Position numbers and translations under genes: made by a program
Assembly: GCF_018913465.1 (NCBI RefSeq)
Contig: NZ_JABAPM010000002.1
Span: 186,001 to 250,000 of the forward strand
Direction of reading: 5' to 3'
DNA: 64,000 nucleotides
From: Arcanobacterium phocae
GTDB taxonomy: Bacteria; Actinomycetota; Actinomycetes; Actinomycetales; Actinomycetaceae
In this document: piece by piece, positions 16,479 to 24,978 of the stretch
Layout of the letters: each line of letters begins with the position of its first letter
Numbering within the stretch: the first letter of the stretch is position 1
The notes under the pieces: generated by a model
Seen by the model: only the letters and a program-made list of their open reading frames with translations
Told to the model about the DNA's origin: nothing
Database searches by the model: none

Positions 16479-17531
16479 ATGTCATCGTTGACTAAAAAAT
16501 CGCTTGCACTTGCCTCCGTGCTCACTCTAGGAGCCGTTTCGCTAACTGGATGTGCAGTTGACGAAGGTAAACAAGCAGAAGGTAGTGGAAGCCTGACAGT
16601 CGCTTGCGGCGCACTCGATCAGCTATGCCAAAAGTGGACCGAAACATTCCAAGAAAAAACTGGTATTCCAACTAAATTTGTCCGCCTTTCGTCAGGTGAA
16701 ACAGTAGCTCGTCTCACCGCTACCAAAGGGAATCCAGAATTTGATATCTGGCACGGAGGCCCAGCAGACGGATTCGGCGCCGCAAATGAAGAAGATTTGT
16801 TAGAGCCTTATAAGTCACCAGAAGCTGAAAAGATTCCGGCGAAGTACAAGGATGAAAAAGGTACGTGGACCGGAGTTTATATCGGCGTGCTCGGTTTCTG
16901 TTCTAACCAGAAACAACTTGATAAGCTCGGTTTGCCCGCTCCAGAGTCATGGGACGACCTGCTCAAACCAGAACTGGCTCAACAAGTCGAATCTGCCCAC
17001 CCATCAACCTCGGGTACCGCCTACACCACGCTCTGGGCACAAAACCTCCGACTTGGCGGCGAAGATGCAGCTATCGATTACATGAAGAAACTCTCTGGAA
17101 ACATTCTCCAATACACAAAGTCTGGTACTGCGCCCGGCCAAGCAGCTGGACGTGGCGAGGTAACTACCGGAATTTCATTCATTCATGACTGCGCTCTCTA
17201 TAAAGAACAAGGCATGAGCGACATGGTTATCACCACGCCTAAGGATGGAACCGGATACGAAGTCGGTGGCGTAGCAATCATCAAAGGCACCAAGAATCTT
17301 GACCTAGCGAAAAAGTATGTTGATTTTGCTATCTCGCCCGAAGCACAGAACATTGGACCTGAGGTTGGTTCCTACCAGGCACACACTCATCCAGATGCCA
17401 AAGACGATCCTCGTATCACCAAGCTTGACGAAGTCAACCTACTCACTTGGGACTTCGCCGAAGCTGGCGCAAAGCGAGCTGAACTAACTAAACGGTTCGA
17501 TAACGAAGTCGTCGCACCGCCGTCGAAATAA
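16479..17531 (+). CDS. Fbp/AfuA-type ABC solute-binding lipoprotein
   Basis: Extracellular solute-binding lipoprotein, 350 residues from this start. The ATG at 16479 is chosen because AAGGAG lies eight bases upstream and it directly yields a signal peptide with lipobox SLTGC; an in-frame ATG at 16404 would add a non-signal extension. The fold matches family 1 ferric/organophosphate/phosphonate binding proteins (LTVACGALDQLCQKW, FDIWHGGPADG). The adjacent Tyr pair used by FbpA to hold iron was not seen, so ferric iron is not assured; 2-aminoethylphosphonate or a phosphoester is equally possible. It heads a three-gene transport operon. Confidence 0.88.
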   Translation: MSSLTKKSLALASVLTLGAVSLTGCAVDEGKQAEGSGSLTVACGALDQLCQKWTETFQEKTGIPTKFVRLSSGETVARLTATKGNPEFDIWHGGPADGFGAANEEDLLEPYKSPEAEKIPAKYKDEKGTWTGVYIGVLGFCSNQKQLDKLGLPAPESWDDLLKPELAQQVESAHPSTSGTAYTTLWAQNLRLGGEDAAIDYMKKLSGNILQYTKSGTAPGQAAGRGEVTTGISFIHDCALYKEQGMSDMVITTPKDGTGYEVGGVAIIKGTKNLDLAKKYVDFAISPEAQNIGPEVGSYQAHTHPDAKDDPRITKLDEVNLLTWDFAEAGAKRAELTKRFDNEVVAPPSK

Positions 17532-17559
17532 GTTACGCGAATAGGGAGCGACGAAAATC

Positions 17560-19350
17560 ATGAGCACTGCACCAATAGTTGGAGCGGTTCCGCCACAGCC
17601 AGGCACAGATAAAACTGCTACTGCGCGGGAAATCCGACGCACCATCCAGAACAAACGCAAACACGGACGAGACGTGCCAACGCTAATCATTACTATCGTC
17701 GTCGTCTCTATTCTGTTACTCCTCACAGTGTTCCCGCTAATCCGCGTCTTCTCCGAGGCGCTCGGCGAACGCGGCCTCGAGGTATTGACGTCTATGGTTT
17801 CCGATCCTTACCCTCGGCAAATCATCGTCAATACTCTCATTCTTGGGGTCGTGGTCGGATTAGCGGGAACGCTCATCGGGTTCCTGTTGGCGTTTGCACA
17901 CGTTCGCCTTGACTTCAAAGGCAAGAAACTTCTCAATCTACTAGCACTCATCCCGATTGTTGCACCACCATTTGCAGTTGCAACCGCAGTCATTACTCTT
18001 TTGGGACGCAACGGCATCATCACCAACGGGTTACTGGGCCTAGATAATTTCAATATCTACGGTTTAAAAGGCATGACCTTAGTACTCACGCTTTCTTTCT
18101 TCCCAGTTTCCTATATGAATTTCCGCGGGCTATTGTCCACTCTCGATCCTTCGTTAGAAGAAGCCGCAGCGGATTTGGGAGCAAGCAAATGGAACATTTT
18201 CACACGCATTACCCTGCCACTCATGTTGCCTGGTTTTGCAGCATCGTTCTTGTTGTTGTTTGTTGAAGCAATCGCAGATCTGGCAAACCCACTAGTGATC
18301 GGTGGCGATTTTACCGTGCTTTCGTCCCGGGCATATATCGCGTTCACCGGCGAATACGACATTCCTGCTGGCGCTGCTTATTCCCTGATTTTGCTTGTGC
18401 CTTCACTGTTGGTATTCATTATCCAGCAGTACTGGGTTGGGCGAAAGAACACCGTGACTGTTACTGGTAAACCAGCCGGCAAGAAAAAGCTCATCACAGA
18501 TAATTCTTGGCGAATTCCAATCCTTACCGCGGTTGGACTCGTCGTGGCAGTCATTATTACTCTGTATGTCACCGTTATTATTGGATCCTTCGTCAACATT
18601 TTAGGTGTTGATAATACCTGGACATTGGATAACTACCGTTACGTCCTATCCGGCATCGGCAACGAAGCAATCCTCGATACCACCGTGATGGCGCTCATCG
18701 CAACGCCTATCGCTGCTTTCCTTTCTATGATCATCGCATGGCTGGTAGTAAGAAAACTCAAGCATGGGCGCGGAATCGTTGATTTCATCGGTATGCTCGG
18801 TCTAGCTGTTCCAGGAACTGTTGTTGGACTCGGCTACGCTATTTCGTTTAATAACCCAGTCATTTTTGGGGGCCGTATGTGGCTTCCGGCCCTTGGTGGC
18901 GGTGCGGCACTCTTCGGTGGCGCAATTGCCATCATTATGGTCTACGTCATCCGTTCGGTGCCTTCCGGCCAGCGAACAGCAATCGCTACCCTGCAACAAA
19001 TATCGCCATCTATCGAAGAGGCATCAGCTTCACTCGGCGCAGATTCTTTCAAGACCTTCCGAAAGGTCACACTGCCATTGATTAAACCTGCACTCGCAGC
19101 TGGTTTAATTTATGCATTTGCACGTGCGATGACAACCCTCTCCCCCGTGATTTTCTTGGCCACTCCAGATGTTCAGATTATGACGAAGAAGATTTTGGCA
19201 GAAGTTGATGCTGGACGATTCGGAAACGCATTCGCGTTTTCAATGGTGTTGTTCTTGATCGTCATTGTAGTTATCGGAATTATCGAACTGATTCTTGGCG
19301 ATGGTTGGACAAAGTTGAAGAAAAAGCTACCTAACAGTAGCCACAAATAA
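17560..19350 (+). CDS. Fused double permease of an Fbp/AfuB-type ABC importer
   Basis: Membrane protein of 596 residues with about 12 helices formed by two fused permease halves. Each half keeps an EAA loop for ATPase contact: EEAAADLGASKWNIFTRI (about residue 205) and EEASASLGADSFKTFRKV (about residue 487). Fusion of both halves is normal in the FbpB/AfuB and phosphonate families. It starts 28 bases after the binding protein with a GGGAG ribosome site. Confidence 0.92.
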   Translation: MSTAPIVGAVPPQPGTDKTATAREIRRTIQNKRKHGRDVPTLIITIVVVSILLLLTVFPLIRVFSEALGERGLEVLTSMVSDPYPRQIIVNTLILGVVVGLAGTLIGFLLAFAHVRLDFKGKKLLNLLALIPIVAPPFAVATAVITLLGRNGIITNGLLGLDNFNIYGLKGMTLVLTLSFFPVSYMNFRGLLSTLDPSLEEAAADLGASKWNIFTRITLPLMLPGFAASFLLLFVEAIADLANPLVIGGDFTVLSSRAYIAFTGEYDIPAGAAYSLILLVPSLLVFIIQQYWVGRKNTVTVTGKPAGKKKLITDNSWRIPILTAVGLVVAVIITLYVTVIIGSFVNILGVDNTWTLDNYRYVLSGIGNEAILDTTVMALIATPIAAFLSMIIAWLVVRKLKHGRGIVDFIGMLGLAVPGTVVGLGYAISFNNPVIFGGRMWLPALGGGAALFGGAIAIIMVYVIRSVPSGQRTAIATLQQISPSIEEASASLGADSFKTFRKVTLPLIKPALAAGLIYAFARAMTTLSPVIFLATPDVQIMTKKILAEVDAGRFGNAFAFSMVLFLIVIVVIGIIELILGDGWTKLKKKLPNSSHK

Positions 19351-19397
19351 TAGTCAATTCATACTGAACGTGCACGAACCTAGGAAAGAAACTTCTC

Positions 19398-20522
19398 ATG
19401 AATAAAACAACAACTTCCTCAACAGGCCCGCAAGGACGCGTGGTTCTACGAGATATTATCAAAGAATTCCCTACCGATCATGGCGTTTTCCGCGCTGTCG
19501 ATGATGTAAATATTGAGATTGAGCCGGGCGAGTTTTTAACTCTACTTGGACCTTCTGGCTGTGGAAAGACAACAACACTGCGTATGGTTGCTGGCTTTGA
19601 AACACCATCCTCTGGCGCTATCGAACTCGATGGCAAGGACATCGTGGCAGTGACACCGGAAAAGCGGCCGATGACTATGGTGTTCCAGTCCTACGCGCTC
19701 TTCCCGCATCTGACAGTCCGCGAGAATATCGAATACGGCTTAAAGATCAAGAAAATGAAACGTGCTGAGATGGACTCGGCTGTGGATGCAGTCTTGGCAT
19801 CGATGAGTTTGACGGGTTTGCAAGACCGCGCGCCGTCTCAACTTTCTGGTGGCCAGCAGCAGCGTGTAGCGTTAGCCCGAGCAATCGTCATGCAACCGAA
19901 AGTATTGTTATTCGATGAACCGCTATCAAACCTGGATGCCAAGCTCCGTGAACGCATGCGGATGGAATTACGGCAAATGCAACGCCGGCTGGGAATCACC
20001 TCGCTGTATGTGACCCACGATCAGTCTGAAGCCATGACCCTATCCGATCGGGTGCTAGTGATGAACAACGGCCGGATCGAGCAGGTAGCATCTCCAGAAG
20101 AGATTTACCGCCACCCTGCTACCGTGTTCGTGGCAGACTTTATCGGGCGCGCGAATTTCTTACCGTGTGATGTTCTAGAGCGAGGCACTGATCAGGTTCG
20201 TGTGAATGCGTTGCAGGAAGAATTAACAGTTCCGGCACATAGTACAGTAGCCAGTAGTGAAGAAACAGTTGTCCTTGTGCGTCCAGAATCGATGCGCCTC
20301 GTAGGACTTGCCGATAGCGATCCACGCGCAATCGTTGGCCGCACAGTTCGGGTGCTCTCCACCGTGTTCTTCGGTGACCATGTTGAATACGAAGTGGAAA
20401 GCGAATCCGGCACGATCGTTGTGATTGAATCCGATCCGGATATTGACAAGATCGCTGCCGAAGGTGATTGGGCGAGAATCTCCTTCGATCCGCGTAAAGC
20501 GTGGGCGTTGCCAGCAGCTTAA
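19398..20522 (+). CDS. ABC importer ATPase (FbpC/PotA type)
   Basis: ATPase subunit of the importer, 374 residues. Motifs are Walker A GPSGCGKTT, Q-loop MVFQSYALFPHLTV, signature QLSGGQQQRVALARAI, Walker B VLLFDEPLSNLDAKL and switch His in YVTHDQSEAMTL. The C-terminal extension (about residues 240-374) is a TOBE-like regulatory domain. It is the last gene before a large hairpin at 20557-20593. Confidence 0.93.
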   Translation: MNKTTTSSTGPQGRVVLRDIIKEFPTDHGVFRAVDDVNIEIEPGEFLTLLGPSGCGKTTTLRMVAGFETPSSGAIELDGKDIVAVTPEKRPMTMVFQSYALFPHLTVRENIEYGLKIKKMKRAEMDSAVDAVLASMSLTGLQDRAPSQLSGGQQQRVALARAIVMQPKVLLFDEPLSNLDAKLRERMRMELRQMQRRLGITSLYVTHDQSEAMTLSDRVLVMNNGRIEQVASPEEIYRHPATVFVADFIGRANFLPCDVLERGTDQVRVNALQEELTVPAHSTVASSEETVVLVRPESMRLVGLADSDPRAIVGRTVRVLSTVFFGDHVEYEVESESGTIVVIESDPDIDKIAAEGDWARISFDPRKAWALPAA

Positions 20523-20556
20523 CGCATTTCCTTCTCTCCTCTTTTATCTCTCCACC

Positions 20557-20593
20557 GGTGGCCGGGTTCTGAGATTTTCAGAACCCGGCCACC
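20557..20593 (+). terminator. Strong hairpin after the Fbp-type operon
   Basis: A perfect 16-base stem, GGTGGCCGGGTTCTGA (20557-20572) with its complement at 20578-20593, encloses a five-base loop. It starts 35 bases after the ATPase stop. There is no T-run, which is common for GC-rich actinobacterial terminators. Confidence 0.7.
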
Positions 20594-20608
20594 TCTATGG
20601 CACTTCTT

Positions 20609-20684
20609 GTGCATCCAGTTTGCATTTCAGCCAAAATCCGGCAGAAATCACCAGTTTCATACCGAAAATGCAAACTGAGTGCAC
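20609..20684. repeat. Long interrupted inverted repeat
   Basis: Arms GTGCA-TC-CAGTTTGCATTT (20609-20627) and AAATGCAAACTG-AG-TGCAC (20666-20684) pair along 17 of 19 positions around a 38-base loop. It lies in non-coding sequence. It could be a small structured RNA, a miniature mobile element or a binding site; the sequence does not decide. Outside this and the neighbouring elements I see nothing else in 20523-21126. Confidence 0.55.
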
Positions 20685-20778
20685 ACGGTACTGGTTACTT
20701 GAGCTATAGGCCAGCCACGGTTTTTTACAATAATGCCAAATAGTAAAATAAATGGGATTTTGGTGAGGTGACTTTTCC

Positions 20779-20992
20779 ATGAAAAATACTCATAAATGCC
20801 CAAAGTGCGGCAGTAATGAACTTGTCAAGGTCCCCGGAAGCGCAAGGGCCTACGGCGTAGGAAACAATATAGTAGTAGGTTTGACTTATATTTCCGCAGT
20901 TTTAGTCGATAGATATGTCTTGTAGATGCGGCTTTTCCGAGGAATGGATCAATCAAGCGGGCATTCAGAAGCTAAAGAAAAAATACCAATAA
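20779..20992 (+). pseudogene. Small zinc-ribbon protein with a frameshift
   Basis: An ATG-started frame encodes 48 residues beginning MKNTHKCPKCGSNELVKV, with a hydrophobic middle (NNIVVGLTYISAVLVD), then stops at 20923-20925. One base out of frame the sequence continues CRCGFSEEWINQAGIQKL and stops at 20990-20992. Joined, the two parts make a four-Cys zinc ribbon (CPxC, then CxC) of about 70 residues. So a single-base indel near 20917-20921 has split the second zinc half-site away. It is either a recent pseudogene or a sequencing error. Confidence 0.6.
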
Positions 20993-21055
20993 TAGTATTA
21001 ATCTCAGTCTAAAAAACTTTTGCCTCGTTCACATTGTTCTCACGACTCATACGAA

Positions 21056-21091
21056 GAAGGTTGGGAGCATCGGTAAATGTTCCCAACCTTC
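21056..21091 (-). terminator. Hairpin downstream of the RNase J gene
   Basis: GAAGGTTGGGA (21056-21066) pairs with TCCCAACCTTC (21081-21091), and the loop can extend the stem by four more pairs. It lies 35 bases past the RNase J stop. No T-run follows on the minus strand. Confidence 0.6.
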
Positions 21092-21126
21092 AAAAACTAT
21101 TAGCCTAACAGCTTTCAAGCTTATCC

Positions 21127-22800
21127 TTATGCTTCGATCACCGTTGGAATGATCATCGGTGAACGCCGAAGCGACTTAGCAGCCCAGCGCCCTAGTACCC
21201 GCCGCATAGCTTGTTGCATCTGATAGGTTGTTGCGCCCTCGGAAGCAATTGCTTCTTCTAATGCTTCAGTGACCTTAGGCAAAATGTTATCGAAAACTGA
21301 ATCGTCTTCGGCCATGCCACGAGCTTGGATATGTGGACCAGCAATAATACGGCGCTTTTGCCTATCCACAACAGCAAAGACAGCGATAAAGCCTTCCTCG
21401 CCAAGCGTCAAGCGATCAGTAAGTTCCGCTTCGGTAATCTCGCCCACCGATGAGCCATCAACGTACACGTGACCACACGGGACTTCACCAACGATGGCAC
21501 ATTTGCCATCGTGCATGTCAATGACGGAACCATCTTCAGTCAAAAGCACGTTCCCCGCCGGCACACCAGTTTTCACAGCAATAGCACCGTTAGCAACGAG
21601 GTGGCGTGGTTCGCCGTGTACAGGCATCACATATTCTGGCTCAACAGTGTTGTAGCAGTACAGCAATTCACCTTGGGCGGAGTGACCAGAAACGTGTACC
21701 TTAGCGTTGCCCTGATGGACGACGCGAGCACCCAACTTCGTTAACCCGTTGATCAATCGGAATACAGAGTTTTCGTTACCCGGAATCATCGAGGAAGCGA
21801 AAATGACGGTATCGTTTGGTCCAACCGCAATCGATTTATGTGTTCCACTGGCAATTCTCGAGAGCACAGCCATCGGCTCGCCTTGCGAACCGGTAGACAT
21901 ATAGACAATCTTTTCCGGCGGAACCGATGGCGCATTCTTTAGGTCTACCAGTACGCCATCTGGAACGTTGAGATAGCCAAGTTCTTCAGCGATGCCCATA
22001 TTGCGCACCATAGATCGGCCAACGAAACACACTTTGCGGCCAAACTTGGCGGCTGCATTGAATACTTGTTGTACCCGGTGGACGTGCGAAGCAAAAGACG
22101 CGACCACGATCTGCCCAGTTGCTTGAGCAAAAACGCTCTCTAACACTGGCCCGATTTCGCCTTCGGAACGGACAAACCCGGGTACTTCTGCATTGGTGGA
22201 GTCCACCATGAATAGGTCGATGCCTTCATCGGCGAGCCGGGCAAAAGTGCGCAGGTCAGTAATACGCCCATCGAGCGGCAACTGATCCATCTTAAAATCG
22301 CCAGTATGCAAAATAGTTCCAGCCACCGAACGTATTGCCACCGCCAGCGCATCAGGAATCGAGTGGTTAACGGCCACAAATTCGCATTCGAATGGGCCGA
22401 TCTTTTCCACATCGCCTTCTTGGACTACCATGACGTATGGCTTAATCCGATGTTCAGCGAGCTTGGCCTCGATTAGTGCAATCGTGAGTTCTGATCCGAT
22501 GATCGGAATATCCTCACGTAACCGCAACAAATACGGCACTGCCCCGATATGGTCTTCATGTCCATGGGTAAGAATAATAGCGTCAACGTCGTCCATCCGG
22601 TCTTTGATGTAGTCAAAGTCTGGAAGGATAAGGTCTACACCTGGTTGGGATTCTTCAGGGAACAGTACGCCACAATCGACGATGAGCAGGCGCCCGTTAA
22701 GTTCAAAGACAGTCATATTTCGGCCAATTTCGCCGATTCCACCAAGCGGGACGATGCGTACCGTGTCCGGCTGAAGTTCTGGAGGCAATAGTTCATTCAC
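21127..22800 (-). CDS. rnj: Ribonuclease J
   Basis: Metallo-beta-lactamase/beta-CASP ribonuclease with 5'-3' exo- and endonuclease activity, acting in mRNA decay and rRNA maturation. The zinc motif is THGHEDHIGA, with beta-CASP motifs HTGDFKMDQ, STNAEVPG and VHVSGHSAQGEL and a metal-binding HGEPRH region. The start is set at the GTG at 22800, giving 557 residues beginning VNELLPPEL, which fits the family length. A TTG at 22869 would add 23 unrelated residues and abut the divergent gene. In actinobacteria this gene commonly sits close to ftsK; here about 18 kb of accessory genes separate them. Confidence 0.93.
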   Translation of the reverse strand: MNELLPPELQPDTVRIVPLGGIGEIGRNMTVFELNGRLLIVDCGVLFPEESQPGVDLILPDFDYIKDRMDDVDAIILTHGHEDHIGAVPYLLRLREDIPIIGSELTIALIEAKLAEHRIKPYVMVVQEGDVEKIGPFECEFVAVNHSIPDALAVAIRSVAGTILHTGDFKMDQLPLDGRITDLRTFARLADEGIDLFMVDSTNAEVPGFVRSEGEIGPVLESVFAQATGQIVVASFASHVHRVQQVFNAAAKFGRKVCFVGRSMVRNMGIAEELGYLNVPDGVLVDLKNAPSVPPEKIVYMSTGSQGEPMAVLSRIASGTHKSIAVGPNDTVIFASSMIPGNENSVFRLINGLTKLGARVVHQGNAKVHVSGHSAQGELLYCYNTVEPEYVMPVHGEPRHLVANGAIAVKTGVPAGNVLLTEDGSVIDMHDGKCAIVGEVPCGHVYVDGSSVGEITEAELTDRLTLGEEGFIAVFAVVDRQKRRIIAGPHIQARGMAEDDSVFDNILPKVTEALEEAIASEGATTYQMQQAMRRVLGRWAAKSLRRSPMIIPTVIEA

Positions 22801-22876
22801 ACTACCTATTGTAGCTGATTGCTCTCCTTGGCAGAACCGGGTCGCTAACTCTGAACGAAGTTGAGACAATAGGTAC

Positions 22877-23458
22877 GTGAGTAGCGATAAATTATCAGTA
22901 CGTCCGGCACTCCCTCAAGATGCGTTAGCTATCGGTCGAGTCCAATCCGAAGCAATGTTCGAAGCGATTAGTGCCGGTTTAGAGCGAACGCCTGGCGTTG
23001 GAGTACGCATGATGCTCGACGTCGGATCGCTGGCCTCCGTGTGGACCGATACATTATCGCGCCCGGCGATTCCAGGATGTCACGTACTCGTGGCTGACGC
23101 GAATGAACACGTTGAGGGTTTGGCTGTCCTGGCACCGGCGGATCCGGTTATTCTGAACGACGACGATCCCGACGGTCTCGATTCCGAAACCGGTAAAAAA
23201 CGGGTTGCCGTTGAGATTCAAGCCTTCGATGTGCCGTCCCGGTTTGCAACCCAACAGCATGAGCCTCGAATGCTAGCTGCACTAACTGATATCGCCAAGG
23301 ACGCTGGGGCAACCGAGATCCACATATGGGTCATCGCCGGGCATGACAAAATGACAAACCTACTTACTCAGACCGGATTCAGAGCGCGCCCGCTCCGCCG
23401 CGTGGCACAGATCGATGGCGGCGAGGTAGCCGAGTTCTTGTGGTGGGCGTTATTGTAG
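22877..23458 (+). CDS. GNAT-like acetyltransferase
   Basis: Protein of 193 residues resembling GNAT N-acetyltransferases: an N-terminal LSVRPALPQDALAIGRVQSEAM strand-helix start, a central strand region (HVLVADANEHVEGLAVLAP), and late LTQTGFRARPL like the conserved C-terminal GF motif. The acetyl-CoA loop is not clear, so activity is uncertain. It begins at a GTG with only a weak AGG upstream, divergent from RNase J, and ends convergently six bases before the M16 protease stop. The substrate is unknown. Confidence 0.72.
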   Translation: MSSDKLSVRPALPQDALAIGRVQSEAMFEAISAGLERTPGVGVRMMLDVGSLASVWTDTLSRPAIPGCHVLVADANEHVEGLAVLAPADPVILNDDDPDGLDSETGKKRVAVEIQAFDVPSRFATQQHEPRMLAALTDIAKDAGATEIHIWVIAGHDKMTNLLTQTGFRARPLRRVAQIDGGEVAEFLWWALL

Positions 23459-23463
23459 TTACG

Positions 23464-24774
23464 TTATGGTCCAACGATAGCTGACGATCGTGGCTGGCTA
23501 AGAATATCGAGAGCCAGCTGCTGTACTTGATCTGCCGTCACCCGGCGTGAGGCTTCGAGCGAATGCTCGATAGACCAAATATCGCCACGGAAAATCTCAG
23601 ATTGTCCTAGCCGTGACCGTCTAAAACCATTCGCTTCAGCTGAGAAAACAAGCTGAGCGCGGCGTTGGTTGAATGCCGTCAACATTTCTTGCTGGGATAC
23701 TCCCCCATGCGCAATATCTTCTAGGCATTGAGTCATAATTGCCGCCACATCGTCAGCATTTTCTGGCTGGCATTGAGCTTCCAAGAAGAACGCACCGCCT
23801 TCAGCTGAATTCATCTGCCACGCATAGGTTGAGTATGCCAACCCGCGCTTTTCACGAACCTCTTGGAATAGCCTCGACGACGGACCACCGCCAAGAATAA
23901 GTTCAAGAGCCATAGCCGTATGCTCGCGTTCGTCGTCGATCGTCAAACCTGGCCACCCAAGAGCTACCGCGGTCTGTCGTCCCGGACGAGTCATGCGTAC
24001 GTCCTGCCCGATCGTCGGGTAAGAAATATCAGCAACTCGCCGGCGAGGAGCCGGCAGAACGCCGTCGTCAAGAATCCAACCACTCCCCAACAACAATGCC
24101 TGCACAAGTTCACAAAAATCACGATGGTCAACATCGCCAACAGCGGTAAAAATAATCTCCTGTGGCTGGTAGTTCCGGTGATAGTGATCGAGCATGTCAC
24201 TATGACGCAACCCAGACACGGTTTGCGGCGTGCCACCAACTGGGCGTGCTAGCGGATGGTCGCCCATCACCAACGGCAGTAGCGCATGTTCGGCAACATC
24301 AGTGACGTCGTCTTCCGAAGCAGCTAATTCTTCTAAAATCACGCCGCGTTCGGTTTCCATCTCTCCCGCGTCGAGCGTAGACCGAGTGAGCATATCGATC
24401 AGCAACTCCATCAGCTGCGGAAGATCCGACGCAAAAACACGCCCATAATAGGAGGTGTATTGACGTGCAGTAGCGGCGTTGAGCGTTCCACCGAGGAAAT
24501 CACCAAGAGCAGAAATATCTGTAGCACTTTGTGTGTCAGTACCTTTAAACAGCATATGCTCTAAAAAGTGTGTGGAGCCTTCCTGCCCTGGTAGCTCGTC
24601 ACGCGAGCCGGCACTCACCCAAAACCCTGCCGACACCGAACGCTGGCCTGGTACTTTTTCAGTCAGTACTCGTACCCCACCAGGCAAAATCGTTCGTTGA
24701 CCAACGATGCCATCTTCTACAAAAGTCAGTGTTTCGTAGGTATCCATCGGCAAGTTGACGGTTGTGAAGGTCAT
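23464..24774 (-). CDS. M16-family zinc metallopeptidase
   Basis: Pitrilysin/processing-peptidase family protein, 436 residues, cytoplasmic by lack of a signal peptide. The inverted zinc motif HFLEH is at about residue 68, with the distal Glu in ERGVILEELAASEDD, and both M16 half-domains are present. A strong AGGAGG precedes the ATG. Its place just downstream of pnp is conserved in many actinobacteria. The natural substrate is unknown. Confidence 0.92.
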   Translation of the reverse strand: MTFTTVNLPMDTYETLTFVEDGIVGQRTILPGGVRVLTEKVPGQRSVSAGFWVSAGSRDELPGQEGSTHFLEHMLFKGTDTQSATDISALGDFLGGTLNAATARQYTSYYGRVFASDLPQLMELLIDMLTRSTLDAGEMETERGVILEELAASEDDVTDVAEHALLPLVMGDHPLARPVGGTPQTVSGLRHSDMLDHYHRNYQPQEIIFTAVGDVDHRDFCELVQALLLGSGWILDDGVLPAPRRRVADISYPTIGQDVRMTRPGRQTAVALGWPGLTIDDEREHTAMALELILGGGPSSRLFQEVREKRGLAYSTYAWQMNSAEGGAFFLEAQCQPENADDVAAIMTQCLEDIAHGGVSQQEMLTAFNQRRAQLVFSAEANGFRRSRLGQSEIFRGDIWSIEHSLEASRRVTADQVQQLALDILSQPRSSAIVGP

Positions 24775-24931
24775 ACATTCCTCCTAATGTGGGCAATTCG
24801 CCGGTGTACACACAGTTACACACGGCAATTCCCTATCTTACTGCATCGTCACAGGTAACGGCTCGTAAGACTTTTCTGACTGTTACTGGGAAGGCAGTTA
24901 TTAGCGAGCATCCTTTGTATACGGATACTAC

Positions 24932-24965
24932 AGAGCGGGACAAGACCGAAGTCTTGTCCCGCTCT
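24932..24965 (-). terminator. Terminator of pnp
   Basis: A perfect 15-base stem (AGAGCGGGACAAGAC, 24932-24946, with 24951-24965) capped by the tetraloop CGAA begins 14 bases beyond the pnp stop. No clear T-run follows. Confidence 0.75.
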
Positions 24966-24978
24966 ATGAGTTAGTTAA

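Noticed and set aside
22801-22869. TTG start for RNase J
   Set aside because: It adds 23 residues not expected in the family and leaves almost no room for promoters with the divergent gene.
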